A stretch of 61,213 nucleotides of DNA, taken from NCBI RefSeq assembly GCF_000425225.1, contig NZ_AULJ01000036.1, forward strand, positions 1-61,213, given 5' to 3'. Under the pieces are notes generated by a model. It was not told where the DNA came from. It saw nothing but the letters and a program-made list of their open reading frames with translations, and searched no databases. Below are positions 35,147 to 44,175 of the stretch, piece by piece; within the stretch, counting starts at the first letter, position 1; each line of letters opens with the position of its first letter. Source of the DNA: Pontibacillus marinus BH030004 = DSM 16465 (GTDB lineage: Bacteria; Bacillota; Bacilli; Bacillales; BH030062). The translations under genes and the position numbers were made by a program.

Positions 35147-38100
35147 TTATTCAACGTTTTTTTCAGCTTCCTCAATGCTAAGGTTATCAGCGGATTGTGT
35201 TTCTTCTTCTTCGATATCACGCATTTCGATTTCTGACTCGTCAGAGGATAACATCTTAACGTCCATACCTAAGCTCTGAAGTTCCTTAATTAATACTTTG
35301 AAGGATTCAGGTACGCCAGGTTCAGGAACATTTGATCCTTTAACGATCGATTCGTACGTTTTCACACGTCCAACTACATCATCCGACTTAACCGTAAGGA
35401 TTTCTTGTAGTGTATAAGCGGCACCATATGCTTCTAGTGCCCACACCTCCATCTCACCGAAACGCTGTCCACCGAATTGAGCTTTACCGCCCAATGGCTG
35501 TTGCGTTACAAGTGAATATGGTCCAGTTGAACGAGCGTGAAGTTTGTCATCAACCATGTGAGCAAGTTTAATCATATACATGACACCTACTGATACACGG
35601 TTATCGAATGGCTCACCAGTACGACCATCGTAAAGAACTGTTTTTGCATCTCTCGCCATTCCAGCTTCTTCAAGTGTTTCCCACACATCTTCCTCACGAG
35701 CACCATCAAATACTGGTGTGGCAACTTTGATACCTAACTCTCGAGCAGCCATACCAAGGTGCATCTCAAGTACCTGCCCAATGTTCATACGAGAAGGTAC
35801 ACCAAGAGGGTTTAACATGACATCTACTGGAGTTCCGTCTGGTAAATAAGGCATATCTTCTTCAGGTAAAATACGAGAAATAACACCTTTGTTACCGTGA
35901 CGTCCAGCCATTTTATCCCCTTCAGAGATCTTACGTTTTTGCACGATATAAACACGTACAAGTTGATTCACTCCTGGAGGAAGTTCATCTCCATCTTCAC
36001 GGTTGAAGATCTTCACATCTAGAACAATTCCGCCAGCTCCGTGTGGAACGCGTAAGGAAGTATCGCGAACCTCGCGCGCTTTTTCACCAAAGATAGCGTG
36101 TAATAGACGTTCTTCTGCAGATAGTTCTGTTACACCTTTAGGCGTTACTTTACCTACAAGAAGGTCTCCATCTGTAACTTCTGCACCAACACGGATAATT
36201 CCGCGGTCATCAAGGTTCTTAAGAGCTTCTTCACCCACATTTGGAATATCACGTGTGATTTCTTCAGGCCCTAATTTTGTATCACGAGCTTCTGATTCAT
36301 ATTCTTCAACATGAATAGATGTGTAAACATCATCTTTTACAAGACGTTCACTCATGATGATAGCATCCTCATAGTTATACCCATCCCATGTCATAAATGC
36401 TACAAGTGGGTTTTTACCTAGAGCAAGCTCACCTTTTTCCATAGACGGGCCATCAGCTAAAATTTCACCTTGTTCAACACGATCGCCCGTGCTGACAATT
36501 GGCTTCTGATTATAACAAGTTCCTTGGTTGGAACGGATAAACTTCTGTAAACGATAGCGATCAAGGTCACCTTGTACCTCTTTGCCATCTACTTCAGAGA
36601 TGCGACGAACAAGTACTTCTTTCGCATCTACACGTTCTACAACACCTTCATGGCGTGCAAGAACAGCAGCACCTGAGTCTTTACCAGAAACGTACTCCAT
36701 TCCTGTACCTACAGTTGGAGATTCCGGTTCCATCAATGGTACTGCCTGACGTTGCATGTTCGCACCCATTAGGGAACGGTTGGAGTCATCGTTCTCTAAG
36801 AACGGAATACATGCAGTCGCAGCAGATACAACCTGCTTCGGAGAAACGTCAATGTAATCAACACGGTCACGTTTCACAGCCGTGTTTTCACCACGGAAAC
36901 GAGCAATAACTTCATCATCTGTAAAGGATCCATCTTCTTCTAACTTGGCGTTAGCCTGAGCAACAACATAGTTGTCCTCTTCGTCAGCTGTAAGATAATC
37001 GATTTGTGGTGTTACTTTATTCGTCTCAGGGTCTACGCGACGGAAAGGTGTTTCTATGAAACCAAATTTATTAACCTTCGCATAACTTGATAGAGAGTTA
37101 ATCAAGCCGATGTTCGGTCCTTCCGGCGTTTCGATCGGACACATACGACCATAGTGAGAGTAGTGTACGTCACGAACTTCGAAACCAGCACGTTCACGCG
37201 TTAAACCACCAGGTCCTAGTGCAGATAGACGACGCTTATGCGTTAATTCTGCAAGCGGATTTGTCTGATCCATGAACTGGGATAGCTGTGAGCTACCAAA
37301 GAATTCTTTAATTGATGCAATTACCGGGCGAATGTTAATTAGTTGCTGTGGCGTGATTGAAGCTGTGTCTTGGATGGACATACGCTCACGAACAACACGT
37401 TCCATACGAGATAGACCAATACGGAATTGATTTTGAAGTAATTCGCCTACAGAACGAAGACGACGGTTACCTAAGTGGTCAATGTCATCTGTTCCACCAA
37501 CATCATGCAATAAGTTAAAGAAATAACTAACTGCTGATAGAATGTCAGCTGGCGTAATATTCTTCGTATCTTCGTCAACATCACCGTTACTGATAACATT
37601 CAGCGTTTTTTCGCCTTCTGGATCAGTTGGGTCGATAATTTTAACCGATTGAATTCTGATAGGTTCATCTAGAACCCCATCTTGTGGTTCAATGTCAGCT
37701 TCACCAAGGTTTTCATCTTGGCCAGATAGATATGGTAGAACTTTATCTAACAAGCGACGATCTAACTTATCGCCTTCATTAGCTAACACTTCACCTGTTT
37801 CAGGATCCACTAGTGTTTCTGCTAGTACTTGGTTAAAGAGACGGTTTTTAATATGAAGCTTCTTATTAATCTTATAACGACCAACGTGTGCAAGGTCATA
37901 GCGCTTTGGATCAAAGAAACGAGAGACTAATAAACTCTTCGCATTTTCTACGGTTGGTGGCTCACCAGGGCGAAGTCGCTCATAAATTTCTAATAGAGCT
38001 TTTTCGCTGTTTTCCGTATTATCTTTTTCTAGCGTGTTTTTAAGAAATTCATTCTCACCAATTAGGTCAATGATTTCCTGGTCTGTACCAAACCCTAAAG

Positions 38101-38692
38101 CACGCAACAGAACTGTGATTGGAAGTTTACGTGTACGATCTATACGTACATGCGCAACGTCCTTTGCATCTGTTTCAAATTCTAACCAAGCTCCGCGGTT
38201 CGGAATAACGGTAGCTGTGTACCCTTTCTTTCCGTTTTTATCTACCTTCGGGCTAAAGTACACGCTTGGTGAACGAACAAGCTGCGAAACGATTACACGT
38301 TCTGCACCATTAATAATGAAAGTACCAGTGTCCGTCATTAATGGGAAATCACCCATAAATACTTCTTGCTCTTTCACTTCGCCAGTTTCCTTGTTAAGTA
38401 AGCGAACCTTTACGCGAAGAGGAGCGGAATAGGTGACATCTCGCTCTTTAGATTCATCTACAGGGTACTTCGGCTCTCCTAATGTGTAATCCACAAATTC
38501 AAGAGAAAGATTTCCTGTAAAATCTTCAATTGGAGAAATGTCTTTAAACATTTCTTTCAAACCTTCTTCTAAGAACCAATCATAAGAAGCGGTCTGAATT
38601 TCGATTAGATTTGGTAAGTCTAACACTTCATTGATGCGCGCATAACTTCTGCGTTGGGCATGTCGTCCATACTGAACTAGTTGACCTGTCAA
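35147..38692 (-). CDS. rpoB: RNA polymerase beta subunit
   Basis: 1181 aa from TTG 38692, giving [20 protein letters not shown] as in B. subtilis. GAGGGG lies 8 nt upstream; the GTG three codons earlier overlaps that site and is not used. The rifampicin cluster ([20 protein letters not shown], then [11 protein letters not shown], near 460-490) is wild type. C-terminal acidic tail. The 346 nt before the gene contain a predicted promoter and a terminator-like leader hairpin. Confidence 0.97.
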   Translation of the reverse strand: MTGQLVQYGRHAQRRSYARINEVLDLPNLIEIQTASYDWFLEEGLKEMFKDISPIEDFTGNLSLEFVDYTLGEPKYPVDESKERDVTYSAPLRVKVRLLNKETGEVKEQEVFMGDFPLMTDTGTFIINGAERVIVSQLVRSPSVYFSPKVDKNGKKGYTATVIPNRGAWLEFETDAKDVAHVRIDRTRKLPITVLLRALGFGTDQEIIDLIGENEFLKNTLEKDNTENSEKALLEIYERLRPGEPPTVENAKSLLVSRFFDPKRYDLAHVGRYKINKKLHIKNRLFNQVLAETLVDPETGEVLANEGDKLDRRLLDKVLPYLSGQDENLGEADIEPQDGVLDEPIRIQSVKIIDPTDPEGEKTLNVISNGDVDEDTKNITPADILSAVSYFFNLLHDVGGTDDIDHLGNRRLRSVGELLQNQFRIGLSRMERVVRERMSIQDTASITPQQLINIRPVIASIKEFFGSSQLSQFMDQTNPLAELTHKRRLSALGPGGLTRERAGFEVRDVHYSHYGRMCPIETPEGPNIGLINSLSSYAKVNKFGFIETPFRRVDPETNKVTPQIDYLTADEEDNYVVAQANAKLEEDGSFTDDEVIARFRGENTAVKRDRVDYIDVSPKQVVSAATACIPFLENDDSNRSLMGANMQRQAVPLMEPESPTVGTGMEYVSGKDSGAAVLARHEGVVERVDAKEVLVRRISEVDGKEVQGDLDRYRLQKFIRSNQGTCYNQKPIVSTGDRVEQGEILADGPSMEKGELALGKNPLVAFMTWDGYNYEDAIIMSERLVKDDVYTSIHVEEYESEARDTKLGPEEITRDIPNVGEEALKNLDDRGIIRVGAEVTDGDLLVGKVTPKGVTELSAEERLLHAIFGEKAREVRDTSLRVPHGAGGIVLDVKIFNREDGDELPPGVNQLVRVYIVQKRKISEGDKMAGRHGNKGVISRILPEEDMPYLPDGTPVDVMLNPLGVPSRMNIGQVLEMHLGMAARELGIKVATPVFDGAREEDVWETLEEAGMARDAKTVLYDGRTGEPFDNRVSVGVMYMIKLAHMVDDKLHARSTGPYSLVTQQPLGGKAQFGGQRFGEMEVWALEAYGAAYTLQEILTVKSDDVVGRVKTYESIVKGSNVPEPGVPESFKVLIKELQSLGMDVKMLSSDESEIEMRDIEEEETQSADNLSIEEAEKNVE

Positions 38693-38723
38693 CTGATTCA
38701 CCCCTCAAATCAAGCATTTTAAT

Positions 38724-38760
38724 AAAGAAAAAATCGTTCGACACAAAAGACATGTCGAAC
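38724..38760 (-). terminator. Terminator-like hairpin in the rpoB leader (candidate attenuator)
   Basis: On the minus strand GTTCGACA (38753-38760) pairs with TGTCGAAC (38736-38743), with a TGTCTTTTG loop, followed by GATTTTTTC. It is 32 nt before the rpoB start codon, in the direction of transcription, so a fraction of transcripts should stop before rpoB. Confidence 0.6.
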
Positions 38761-38806
38761 TGACTCACACAGAAAAGATCTTGACCACTATGCGAGTTAA
38801 AGGTAT

Positions 38807-38812
38807 ATTATA
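38807..38812 (-). promoter_or_regulatory. Candidate -10 element of the rpoBC promoter
   Basis: A perfect TATAAT on the minus strand, about 110 nt before rpoB; the -35 region is poor (no TTGACA-like word at 16-18 nt). The rest of 38813-39038 is AT-rich, with a weak GGTTT/AAACC hairpin plus T-run near 38876-38898 and an AATGCCAA/TTGGCATT repeat at 38983-39009 that may end rsmC transcription. Confidence 0.4.
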
Positions 38813-39038
38813 CATTCACCGAAGCGAATGTAATTGTAAATAAGTTTTCGTTTTCTCTAACGTTAGACAAAAAGAAAAAAAGGGTTTATAAAAACCGCAT
38901 TTCCTCATTCATTTCATTCGATTTTACCAGTCTTGCCGACGAGAAATGAAATATACGTAAAAAAGTAAAAATTTCTCTTGACAATGCCAAAAGTGACATA
39001 TTGGCATTTTTCAATGTTATCACACAGAAAATACCGAG

Positions 39039-39641
39039 TCAAACTTTTTTTGCTTTAAGAATGTAATAGCCTTTATTTCGTTTTACTACGTCAACATAAC
39101 CAAATAAATCTTGCAATAATTTTTGAGCAGATGGCGCCCCTTGTTTCTTTTGCATAACTACCCACAATTCACCTGACGGAAGAAGGTGATGATAACTCTC
39201 CTCCAACATGGCATGAACTGTTTGTTTACCAGCACGTATAGGCGGGTTGGTTAGTATTGATGCAAAAGAACGACCTTCGAGTGCCTGGAAACGATCGCTT
39301 TGCAGGATTTCTACGTTGGTCGCACCATTTTGTTCGGCATTTAGTTCTGAAAGCTCAATTGCGCGTTCATTCACATCTACCATAACAATGTTACGATTAG
39401 GAAAATCCTTAGCAAGGGATATACCTATCGGACCGTAACCACAGCCTAGATCAAGAAATTCTCCGTCTACACTCGGTTCTTCGAAAGATTCAATTAATGT
39501 TCTCGAACCAAAATCTACTTCATTTTTAGAAAATACTCCTTGATCCGTGCTAAGATTTAGGTCTTTCCCTCTTAACGTAAAGGACCATTGTTTCGGAGTA
39601 CTCTTCGATCCGGGATTTTTTGAAAAGTAATGTTCAGCCAT
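39039..39641 (-). CDS. RsmC-like 16S rRNA (guanine-N2) methyltransferase
   Basis: 200 aa, the YbxB/RsmC C-terminal type. SAM-binding motif LDLGCGYGPIG and catalytic NPPI (LTNPPIRAGK) are present. The family methylates a guanine in 16S rRNA (G1207 in E. coli); the N-terminal RsmC domain is absent, as usual in Firmicutes. Start ATG 39641 (MAEHYFSKNPGSKS) with GGGTAGGTG upstream; a GTG three codons before is in frame. Located between rplL and rpoB, the ybxB position. Confidence 0.9.
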   Translation of the reverse strand: MAEHYFSKNPGSKSTPKQWSFTLRGKDLNLSTDQGVFSKNEVDFGSRTLIESFEEPSVDGEFLDLGCGYGPIGISLAKDFPNRNIVMVDVNERAIELSELNAEQNGATNVEILQSDRFQALEGRSFASILTNPPIRAGKQTVHAMLEESYHHLLPSGELWVVMQKKQGAPSAQKLLQDLFGYVDVVKRNKGYYILKAKKV

Positions 39642-39756
39642 CCCATACACCTACCCACTCAAATTTATAAAAATCGGCGGCAACCTCTTAAATCACTAGT
39701 CCATGAGGATATAACCAGAAAGGTTACCCACTATCATTTTAAAGTCATAACAATAG

Positions 39757-39785
39757 CAAAGCTCGCCGATGAACAGCGAGCTTTG
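39757..39785 (-). terminator. Stem-loop after rplL, partial terminator
   Basis: CAAAGCTCGC/GCGAGCTTTG pairs perfectly around a 9-nt loop, 16 nt past the rplL stop. The following bases (GCTATTGTTATG) are not a clean T-run, so it may only reduce readthrough into rsmC and rpoB or act as a 3' stabiliser. Confidence 0.5.
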
Positions 39786-39800
39786 TGTTGTACTTTTGTT

Positions 39801-40163
39801 TTACTTAAGTTCGATCTTAGCGCCAGTTTCTTCAAGCTGAGTTTTCATTTCTTCAGCTTCTTCTTTAGAAACGCCTTCTTTAACTGCTTTTGGAGTGTTG
39901 TCAACTAGATCTTTTGCGTCTTTAAGACCAAGACCAGTGATTTCGCGAACTGCTTTAACAACTTTGATCTTAGAAGAACCAGCGTCTTCTAGGATTACGT
40001 CAAATTCAGTTTGCTCTTCAGCAGCTTCTTCGCCGCCTCCGCCAGCTACAGCTACAGGTGCAGCAGCAGTTACTCCAAATTCTTCTTCAATTGCTTTTAC
40101 AAGATCGTTAAGTTCAAGAACGTTCATTTCTTTAATCGCGTCGATGATTTGTTCTTTAGTCAT
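39801..40163 (-). CDS. rplL: 50S ribosomal protein L7/L12
   Basis: 120 aa. N-terminal dimerisation helix (about 1-30), Ala/Gly/Glu hinge ([18 protein letters not shown], about 33-50), globular C-terminal domain that recruits translational GTPases. Forms the stalk with L10. 57 nt after rplJ. Confidence 0.98.
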   Translation of the reverse strand: MTKEQIIDAIKEMNVLELNDLVKAIEEEFGVTAAAPVAVAGGGGEEAAEEQTEFDVILEDAGSSKIKVVKAVREITGLGLKDAKDLVDNTPKAVKEGVSKEEAEEMKTQLEETGAKIELK

Positions 40164-40220
40164 GATAAATCCTCCTTAGAATTTTTGTTTTTAGTTTATA
40201 TGACCGAAAACGTCAGGCTA

Positions 40221-40721
40221 TTAAGCGCCTTGTTCTTCTTTTTGTTCCGCCACTGCCTTCGTAGCAAGCGCGAAGTTGCGCATTGGTGCTTGAAGTACAG
40301 ATAGTAGCATAGATACAAGACCTTCGTGGTTTGGAAGTTCTGCAAGCTCCTTGATTTGTTCAAGGGAAGCTACATAACCTTCAACTACACCACCTTTGAT
40401 CTCAAGGTTGTTGTTTTCTTTAGCAAAGTTGTTGATGATTTTCGCAGGAGCTACTGCATCGTCCGCACTGAAAGCAAGTGCAGTTGGTCCTTGCAATGTT
40501 TCATCAAGATCTGTAAGGTTTGCTTCTGCAGTTGCACGGCGAGTCATCGTGTTTTTGTAAACCTTGAATTCTACACCAGCTTCACGCAACTGTTCGCGAA
40601 GGCTTGAAACAGCTTCTACGTCTAGGCCGCGATAATCGACTAGGATTGTAGATTTACTATTTTGAAGCTTCTCAGCAATGTCAGACACAATTTGCTTTTT
40701 GTGCTCTATGATTCTGCTCAT
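40221..40721 (-). CDS. rplJ: 50S ribosomal protein L10
   Basis: 166 aa from ATG 40721 ([20 protein letters not shown]), the B. subtilis length, behind GGAGGTGGGACG. The open frame continues 25 codons into the leader and should not be included. L10 anchors L12 dimers to 23S rRNA and, in B. subtilis, the L10-L12 complex controls its own leader by attenuation. Confidence 0.97.
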   Translation of the reverse strand: MSRIIEHKKQIVSDIAEKLQNSKSTILVDYRGLDVEAVSSLREQLREAGVEFKVYKNTMTRRATAEANLTDLDETLQGPTALAFSADDAVAPAKIINNFAKENNNLEIKGGVVEGYVASLEQIKELAELPNHEGLVSMLLSVLQAPMRNFALATKAVAEQKEEQGA

Positions 40722-40913
40722 CGTCCCACCTCCTATTGACTTTTCATCATACCGTTCAGAGAAAAAAAGTGCCTCTATGAGTAGACATAGAGGCACTTTG
40801 GTTGAGAGAACGTGTTTTACGAACGGCGTTCTCTTATATCAACACACCTCGGTAGGAAATTAAGCGATTGGTTCGCACCCACTGTCTACGGTATAACGTA
40901 TTTATTTACAACA
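40722..40913 (-). ncRNA. L10 leader RNA
   Basis: About 190 nt between the rplJ promoter and start codon. It includes paired segments AGAGAACG/CGTTCTCT around 40804-40834 and, further 3', a strong terminator hairpin. Position and architecture match the known Firmicute L10 leader, whose upper structure binds L10(L12)4. Confidence 0.75.
40762..40799 (-). terminator. Attenuator terminator in the L10 leader
   Basis: A 14-bp stem AAAGTGCCTCTATG/CATAGAGGCACTTT (40766-40779 with 40786-40799), 6-nt loop, followed on the minus strand by a run of seven T, 41 nt before rplJ. A strong intrinsic terminator upstream of a translated gene implies regulated readthrough. Confidence 0.88.
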
Positions 40914-40919
40914 TGAAAA

Positions 40920-40948
40920 ATTATAGCTAATCGTTATTGAAAAGTCAA
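40920..40948 (-). promoter_or_regulatory. SigA promoter of rplJ-rplL
   Basis: TTGACT (40943-40948) and perfect TATAAT (40920-40925) on the minus strand, 17-nt spacer, immediately after the rplA stop. Confidence 0.85.
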
Positions 40949-40955
40949 CAACAAA

Positions 40956-41651
40956 TTATTTCTTGTAATTAGAAACGTCAACACGAACACCAGGACCCAT
41001 TGTAGACGCAACAGATGCGTTACGCATGTAAGTTCCTTTAGAAGCTTGAGGCTTCGCTTTCATAAGTGTTTCAGTGATTGCGTCAAAGTTATCTACTAGC
41101 TTATCAGTATCGAATGAAACCTTACCGATTGGTACGTGAATGTTTCCTGCTTTATCTACACGGTATTCAACTTTACCGGCTTTGATTTCGTTAACAGCTT
41201 TTTCTACTTCGAAAGTTACTGTACCAGTTTTAGGGTTTGGCATTAAGCCTTTAGGTCCAAGTACGCGACCAAGCTTACCTACCTCTGCCATCATGTCTGG
41301 TGTAGCAACAACTACGTCAAAGTCGAACCAGCCTTGGTTGATTTGGTTGATAAGATCTTGTTCACCAACAAAATCTGCACCTGCAGCTTCTGCTTCCTTC
41401 GCTTTATCTCCCTTTGCGAATACTAGAACGCGTTGGGATTTACCAGTACCGTGAGGCAATACCATTGCGCCGCGGATTTGCTGGTCAGCTTTCTTAGGGT
41501 CAACGCCAAGACGGAAAGCAGCTTCTACTGTTTCATCAAATTTAGCTTTAGCAGTTTCTTTTACAAGTTCAACAGCTTCTTTTGGTTCATAAGCTTTTGA
41601 TTTATCAACTAATTTTAAAAGATCTTCATAACGTTTGCTTCGTTTTGCCAT
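40956..41651 (-). CDS. rplA: 50S ribosomal protein L1
   Basis: 231 aa ([20 protein letters not shown]). Forms the mobile L1 stalk that guides E-site tRNA; also a translational repressor of the L11-L1 mRNA in many bacteria. Conserved [14 protein letters not shown] segment near 130-143. AGGAGG upstream. 113 nt after rplK. Confidence 0.98.
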   Translation of the reverse strand: MAKRSKRYEDLLKLVDKSKAYEPKEAVELVKETAKAKFDETVEAAFRLGVDPKKADQQIRGAMVLPHGTGKSQRVLVFAKGDKAKEAEAAGADFVGEQDLINQINQGWFDFDVVVATPDMMAEVGKLGRVLGPKGLMPNPKTGTVTFEVEKAVNEIKAGKVEYRVDKAGNIHVPIGKVSFDTDKLVDNFDAITETLMKAKPQASKGTYMRNASVASTMGPGVRVDVSNYKK

Positions 41652-41701
41652 TTTTTACATCCTCCTAATTGTGGTTTTAACGGTTTTACCTCCCACGAAT
41701 A

Positions 41702-41739
41702 AAGGTTGCGATATGGAAATCCCCCATGCTCGCAACCTT
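41702..41739 (-). promoter_or_regulatory. Long hairpin between rplK and rplA
   Basis: AAGGTTGCGA (41702-41711) and TCGCAACCTT (41730-41739) are perfect 10-bp arms with a further ATGG/CCAT pair inside. On the minus strand no T-run follows, so it is not a classical terminator. Candidate L1-binding or mRNA-processing structure. Confidence 0.6.
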
Positions 41740-41764
41740 CTCTCAATCCAGAGCCGCTGTGGGA

Positions 41765-42190
41765 TTAGTCTTCGACAATGATTCCCATGCTGCGCGCTGT
41801 ACCTTCAACCATACGCACAGCTGCATCTACGTCAGCAGCGTTAAGGTCAGGCATTTTCGTTTCCGCAATCTCACGTACTTTGTCACGCTTGATTGTGGCA
41901 ACTTTGTTACGATTTGGTTCACCTGAACCGGATTTAATTCCAGCTGCTTCTTTAAGAAGAACAGCAGCAGGTGGAGTTTTAGTAACAAATGTAAATGAAC
42001 GGTCTTCAAAAACCGTGATTTCTACCGGAATGATCATGCCAGCTTGATCTGCTGTACGAGCGTTAAATTCCTTACAGAAACCCATGATGTTAACACCTGC
42101 TTGACCAAGTGCTGGTCCTACTGGTGGTGCTGGGTTTGCTTTACCTGCAGGGATTTGAAGTTTTACAACTTTAACTACTTTTTTAGCCAC
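41765..42190 (-). CDS. rplK: 50S ribosomal protein L11
   Basis: 141 aa from GTG 42190 ([20 protein letters not shown]), with AAGGAGGTG six bases upstream; the open frame's first three codons are the ribosome binding region. L11 forms the GTPase-associated centre and is needed for RelA sensing of uncharged tRNA. The proline-rich [14 protein letters not shown] segment is intact (thiopeptide-sensitive type). Confidence 0.97.
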   Translation of the reverse strand: MAKKVVKVVKLQIPAGKANPAPPVGPALGQAGVNIMGFCKEFNARTADQAGMIIPVEITVFEDRSFTFVTKTPPAAVLLKEAAGIKSGSGEPNRNKVATIKRDKVREIAETKMPDLNAADVDAAVRMVEGTARSMGIIVED

Positions 42191-42295
42191 GAGACACACC
42201 TCCTTAAGTCCGTGATGTGGTTACTGGGGGTTAACCCCTCCCACTCTTTTCATATAACATGAATCCTCTTTGCTCGAGGCATAAAGAACATAAAA

Positions 42296-42324
42296 ATTCT
42301 ATCATTATGACAAAAAGAATGCAA
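42296..42324 (-). promoter_or_regulatory. SigA promoter of rplK-rplA
   Basis: TTGCAT (42319-42324) and TAGAAT (42296-42301) on the minus strand, 17-nt spacer, starting just past the nusG stop. The leader of about 100 nt contains a GGGGTTAACCCC palindrome (42224-42237) shortly before the rplK ribosome binding site. Confidence 0.65.
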
Positions 42325-42333
42325 GGGGGATTC

Positions 42334-42867
42334 TTATAATTTTTCTATTTGAGAGAACTCTAGCTCGACTGGTGTTTCACGGCCAAACATGTTGACGTGA
42401 ACTTTCACCTTCTGCTTGTCCAAGTCAATATGCTCGATTGTACCAGTAAAGTTTGCAAACGGACCATCTGTTACAGTGACGCTTTCTTTCACTTCAAAGT
42501 CAATGTCATGAATAGGCTCATCCATACCCATGCGTTTCAGCACTGCCTCAGCTTCTTCTGGTAAGAGAGGGATTGGCTTGGACCCTGATCCAGTTGATCC
42601 AACGAAACCAGTTACTCCAGGTGTGTTGCGCACAACATACCAGGAATCATCTGTCATAACCATTTCAGCTATAACATAACCCGGGAACGTTTTTTTGTTT
42701 ACTGTCTTTCTTTTTCCGTTTTTAATTTCCGTTTCTTCATCTTCTGGAACTAGAACACGGAAAATTTTATCTTCCATTCCCATTGAGTCCACACGTTTTT
42801 CCAAATTCTTTTTTACCTTATTCTCATAACCAGAATAGGTGTGAACGACATACCATCTTTTTTCCAT
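42334..42867 (-). CDS. nusG: Transcription termination/antitermination factor NusG
   Basis: 177 aa from ATG 42867 (MEKRWYVVHTYSGYENKV), identical in length to B. subtilis NusG. NGN domain (about 1-110) contacts the polymerase clamp; the C-terminal KOW domain (ESVTVTDGPFANFTG, about 126-140) binds S10 or Rho. The purine-rich GGGAGGGAAGGG that looks like its ribosome binding site is about 20 nt from the ATG, unusually far. The open frame extends upstream through an intrinsic terminator and is not coding. Confidence 0.95.
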   Translation of the reverse strand: MEKRWYVVHTYSGYENKVKKNLEKRVDSMGMEDKIFRVLVPEDEETEIKNGKRKTVNKKTFPGYVIAEMVMTDDSWYVVRNTPGVTGFVGSTGSGSKPIPLLPEEAEAVLKRMGMDEPIHDIDFEVKESVTVTDGPFANFTGTIEHIDLDKQKVKVHVNMFGRETPVELEFSQIEKL

Positions 42868-42930
42868 AGTGTTAGGACAAATGGTTGCCCTTCCCTCCCT
42901 TGTCGTGTACTTAGATTTTTTAACCACATG

Positions 42931-42954
42931 AAAAAACCCGTAGAACGGGTTTTT
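42931..42954 (-). terminator. Intrinsic terminator between secE and nusG
   Basis: AAAACCCG/CGGGTTTT stem (42933-42940 with 42946-42953), 5-nt loop, followed by T-run on the minus strand. It lies downstream of a candidate nusG promoter, so it acts both on secE readthrough and as a possible leader attenuator for nusG. Confidence 0.8.
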
Positions 42955-42977
42955 GAGCATGAAACATATTTAGTATC

Positions 42978-42986
42978 ATTATAACA
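42978..42986 (-). promoter_or_regulatory. Candidate extended -10 promoter of nusG
   Basis: TGTTATAAT on the minus strand, a perfect extended -10 element beginning 15 nt after the secE stop. No clear -35. The predicted leader of about 100 nt would contain the terminator at 42931-42954. Confidence 0.5.
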
Positions 42987-43000
42987 TAAAGATCAGTGCT

Positions 43001-43174
43001 TTATTCGAAAAATAATTCCAGAATCATTGAAATTCCTTGGTCTATGGCTGCGAAAAAGATAGCTACAAATGCTACTGTTGTCAAAACAGTAATTGTATAC
43101 TTAGTCAATTCGTTGCCTTTAGGCCAACTAACTTTTTGCATCTCTCGAGATACATTTTTAAGAAATTTAAACAA
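43001..43174 (-). CDS. secE: Protein translocase subunit SecE
   Basis: 57 aa from TTG 43174 (MFKFLKNVSREMQKVSWPKG), aligned with short Bacillus SecE; GGGGG lies eight bases upstream. A TTG five codons earlier (43189) is also possible, with a closer GGTGA. Contains the amphipathic helix and VSWPKG hinge followed by one membrane segment (about 27-50). Essential clamp around SecY. 41 nt after rpmG. Confidence 0.93.
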   Translation of the reverse strand: MFKFLKNVSREMQKVSWPKGNELTKYTITVLTTVAFVAIFFAAIDQGISMILELFFE

Positions 43175-43215
43175 TGATGGTACCCCCAAACTTTCACCAA
43201 AAACGGCTTCGTCTT

Positions 43216-43365
43216 TTATTTTGTCTCCCGATGTAGGGTATGTTTACCGCATTTTTTACAAAATTTTCGAGCTTCGAGTCGTTCAGATTGAGTAGTAGCA
43301 TTTTTATCAGTGGTATAATTTCGGCTCAAGCACTCGATGCATGCTAAGACGATTTTCTTACTCAT
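43216..43365 (-). CDS. rpmG: 50S ribosomal protein L33, zinc-binding type
   Basis: 49 aa gene, easily missed. The minus strand encodes [20 protein letters not shown], then [20 protein letters not shown] and KHTLHRETK. Cys9, Cys12, Cys36 and Cys39 are all present, so this is the zinc form. AGAGAGAAGT provides a weak ribosome binding site, with GGGGGAGAG further up. Position between sigH and secE corresponds to rpmGB of B. subtilis. Confidence 0.95.
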   Translation of the reverse strand: MSKKIVLACIECLSRNYTTDKNATTQSERLEARKFCKKCGKHTLHRETK

Positions 43366-43404
43366 ACTTCTCTCTCCCCCTTATCAGGGTTCATAACTTT
43401 CATT

Positions 43405-43433
43405 ACTGTATCATGCTCTCAAAACCGTGTCAA
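43405..43433 (-). promoter_or_regulatory. SigA promoter of rpmG-secE
   Basis: Perfect TTGACA (43428-43433) and TACAGT (43405-43410) on the minus strand, 17-nt spacer, right after the sigH stop. Confidence 0.7.
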
Positions 43434-43441
43434 CGCTGTCT

Positions 43442-44092
43442 TCACAATGTGATTTCACTTACTTCTAAGTAGCGTTCAAGCTTTCTTTTCACCCTCTGAA
43501 GTGCATTATCAATGGATTTTACATGTCGGTTTAGCTCTTTTGAAATCTCTTGATAGGATTGTCCATCTAAATAGCGTGTAAGGACCTTTTGTTCTAAATC
43601 ACTTAACAATTCAGACATTTTTAATTCCATATCACCAAATCGTTCTCGGTTCAAAATTAATTCTTCAGGATCTAATGCTTTTGCACCCGAGATCACATCA
43701 AGCAACGTGCGATCGGATTCTTCATCATAAATGGGCTTGTCTAAAGAAACATATGAGTTGAGTGGAATATGTTTTTGTCTGGTGGCTGTTTTAATTGCAG
43801 TAATAATTTGGCGGGTGACACATAGTTCGGCGAAGGCTTTAAACGAAGAGAGCTTGTCCTCTTGATAGTCACGTATCGCCTTATATAGTCCAATCATGCC
43901 TTCTTGCACAATATCTTCTCGATCCGCTCCGATGAGAAAATATGTTCGAGCCTTAGCACGCACAAAATTCTTGTATTTATTAATTAAATGTTCAAGTGCG
44001 CGACTATCTCCTTTGTGCACAAATTCAACAATATCCTCATCAGCTAGATTTTCTAAGTCCGTGATGTCCGTCTCCAATTGTCCGATGCTCAC
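43442..44092 (-). CDS. sigH: RNA polymerase sigma factor SigH
   Basis: 216 aa, sigma-70 family. Region 2 contains YKNFVRAKARTYFLIGADRE (about 40-59) and DIVQEGMIGLYKAIRDY; region 4 has the helix-turn-helix SYQEISKELNRHVKSIDNAL (about 178-197). SigH directs transition-state and early sporulation genes (spo0A, spoIIA, ftsZ and others). Start is GTG 44092 with GGGGGG nine bases before. It has its own SigA promoter; in B. subtilis that promoter is repressed by AbrB. Confidence 0.96.
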   Translation of the reverse strand: MSIGQLETDITDLENLADEDIVEFVHKGDSRALEHLINKYKNFVRAKARTYFLIGADREDIVQEGMIGLYKAIRDYQEDKLSSFKAFAELCVTRQIITAIKTATRQKHIPLNSYVSLDKPIYDEESDRTLLDVISGAKALDPEELILNRERFGDMELKMSELLSDLEQKVLTRYLDGQSYQEISKELNRHVKSIDNALQRVKRKLERYLEVSEITL

Positions 44093-44133
44093 GTAAGGAT
44101 TCCCCCCGACCGTACTTCCCTGGATATAGAAAT

Positions 44134-44163
44134 ATTATACAGTAAGCGTTTCAAAAGCGTCAA
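44134..44163 (-). promoter_or_regulatory. SigA promoter of sigH
   Basis: TTGACG (44158-44163) and perfect TATAAT (44134-44139) on the minus strand, 18-nt spacer, in the 83-nt gap after rae1. Confidence 0.75.
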
Positions 44164-44175
44164 CAGCGCTTATGG

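Noticed and set aside
37200-37330. Rifampicin-resistance change in rpoB
   Set aside because: The resistance cluster reads as wild type at every residue I could compare; the same holds for the streptomycin positions of rpsL.
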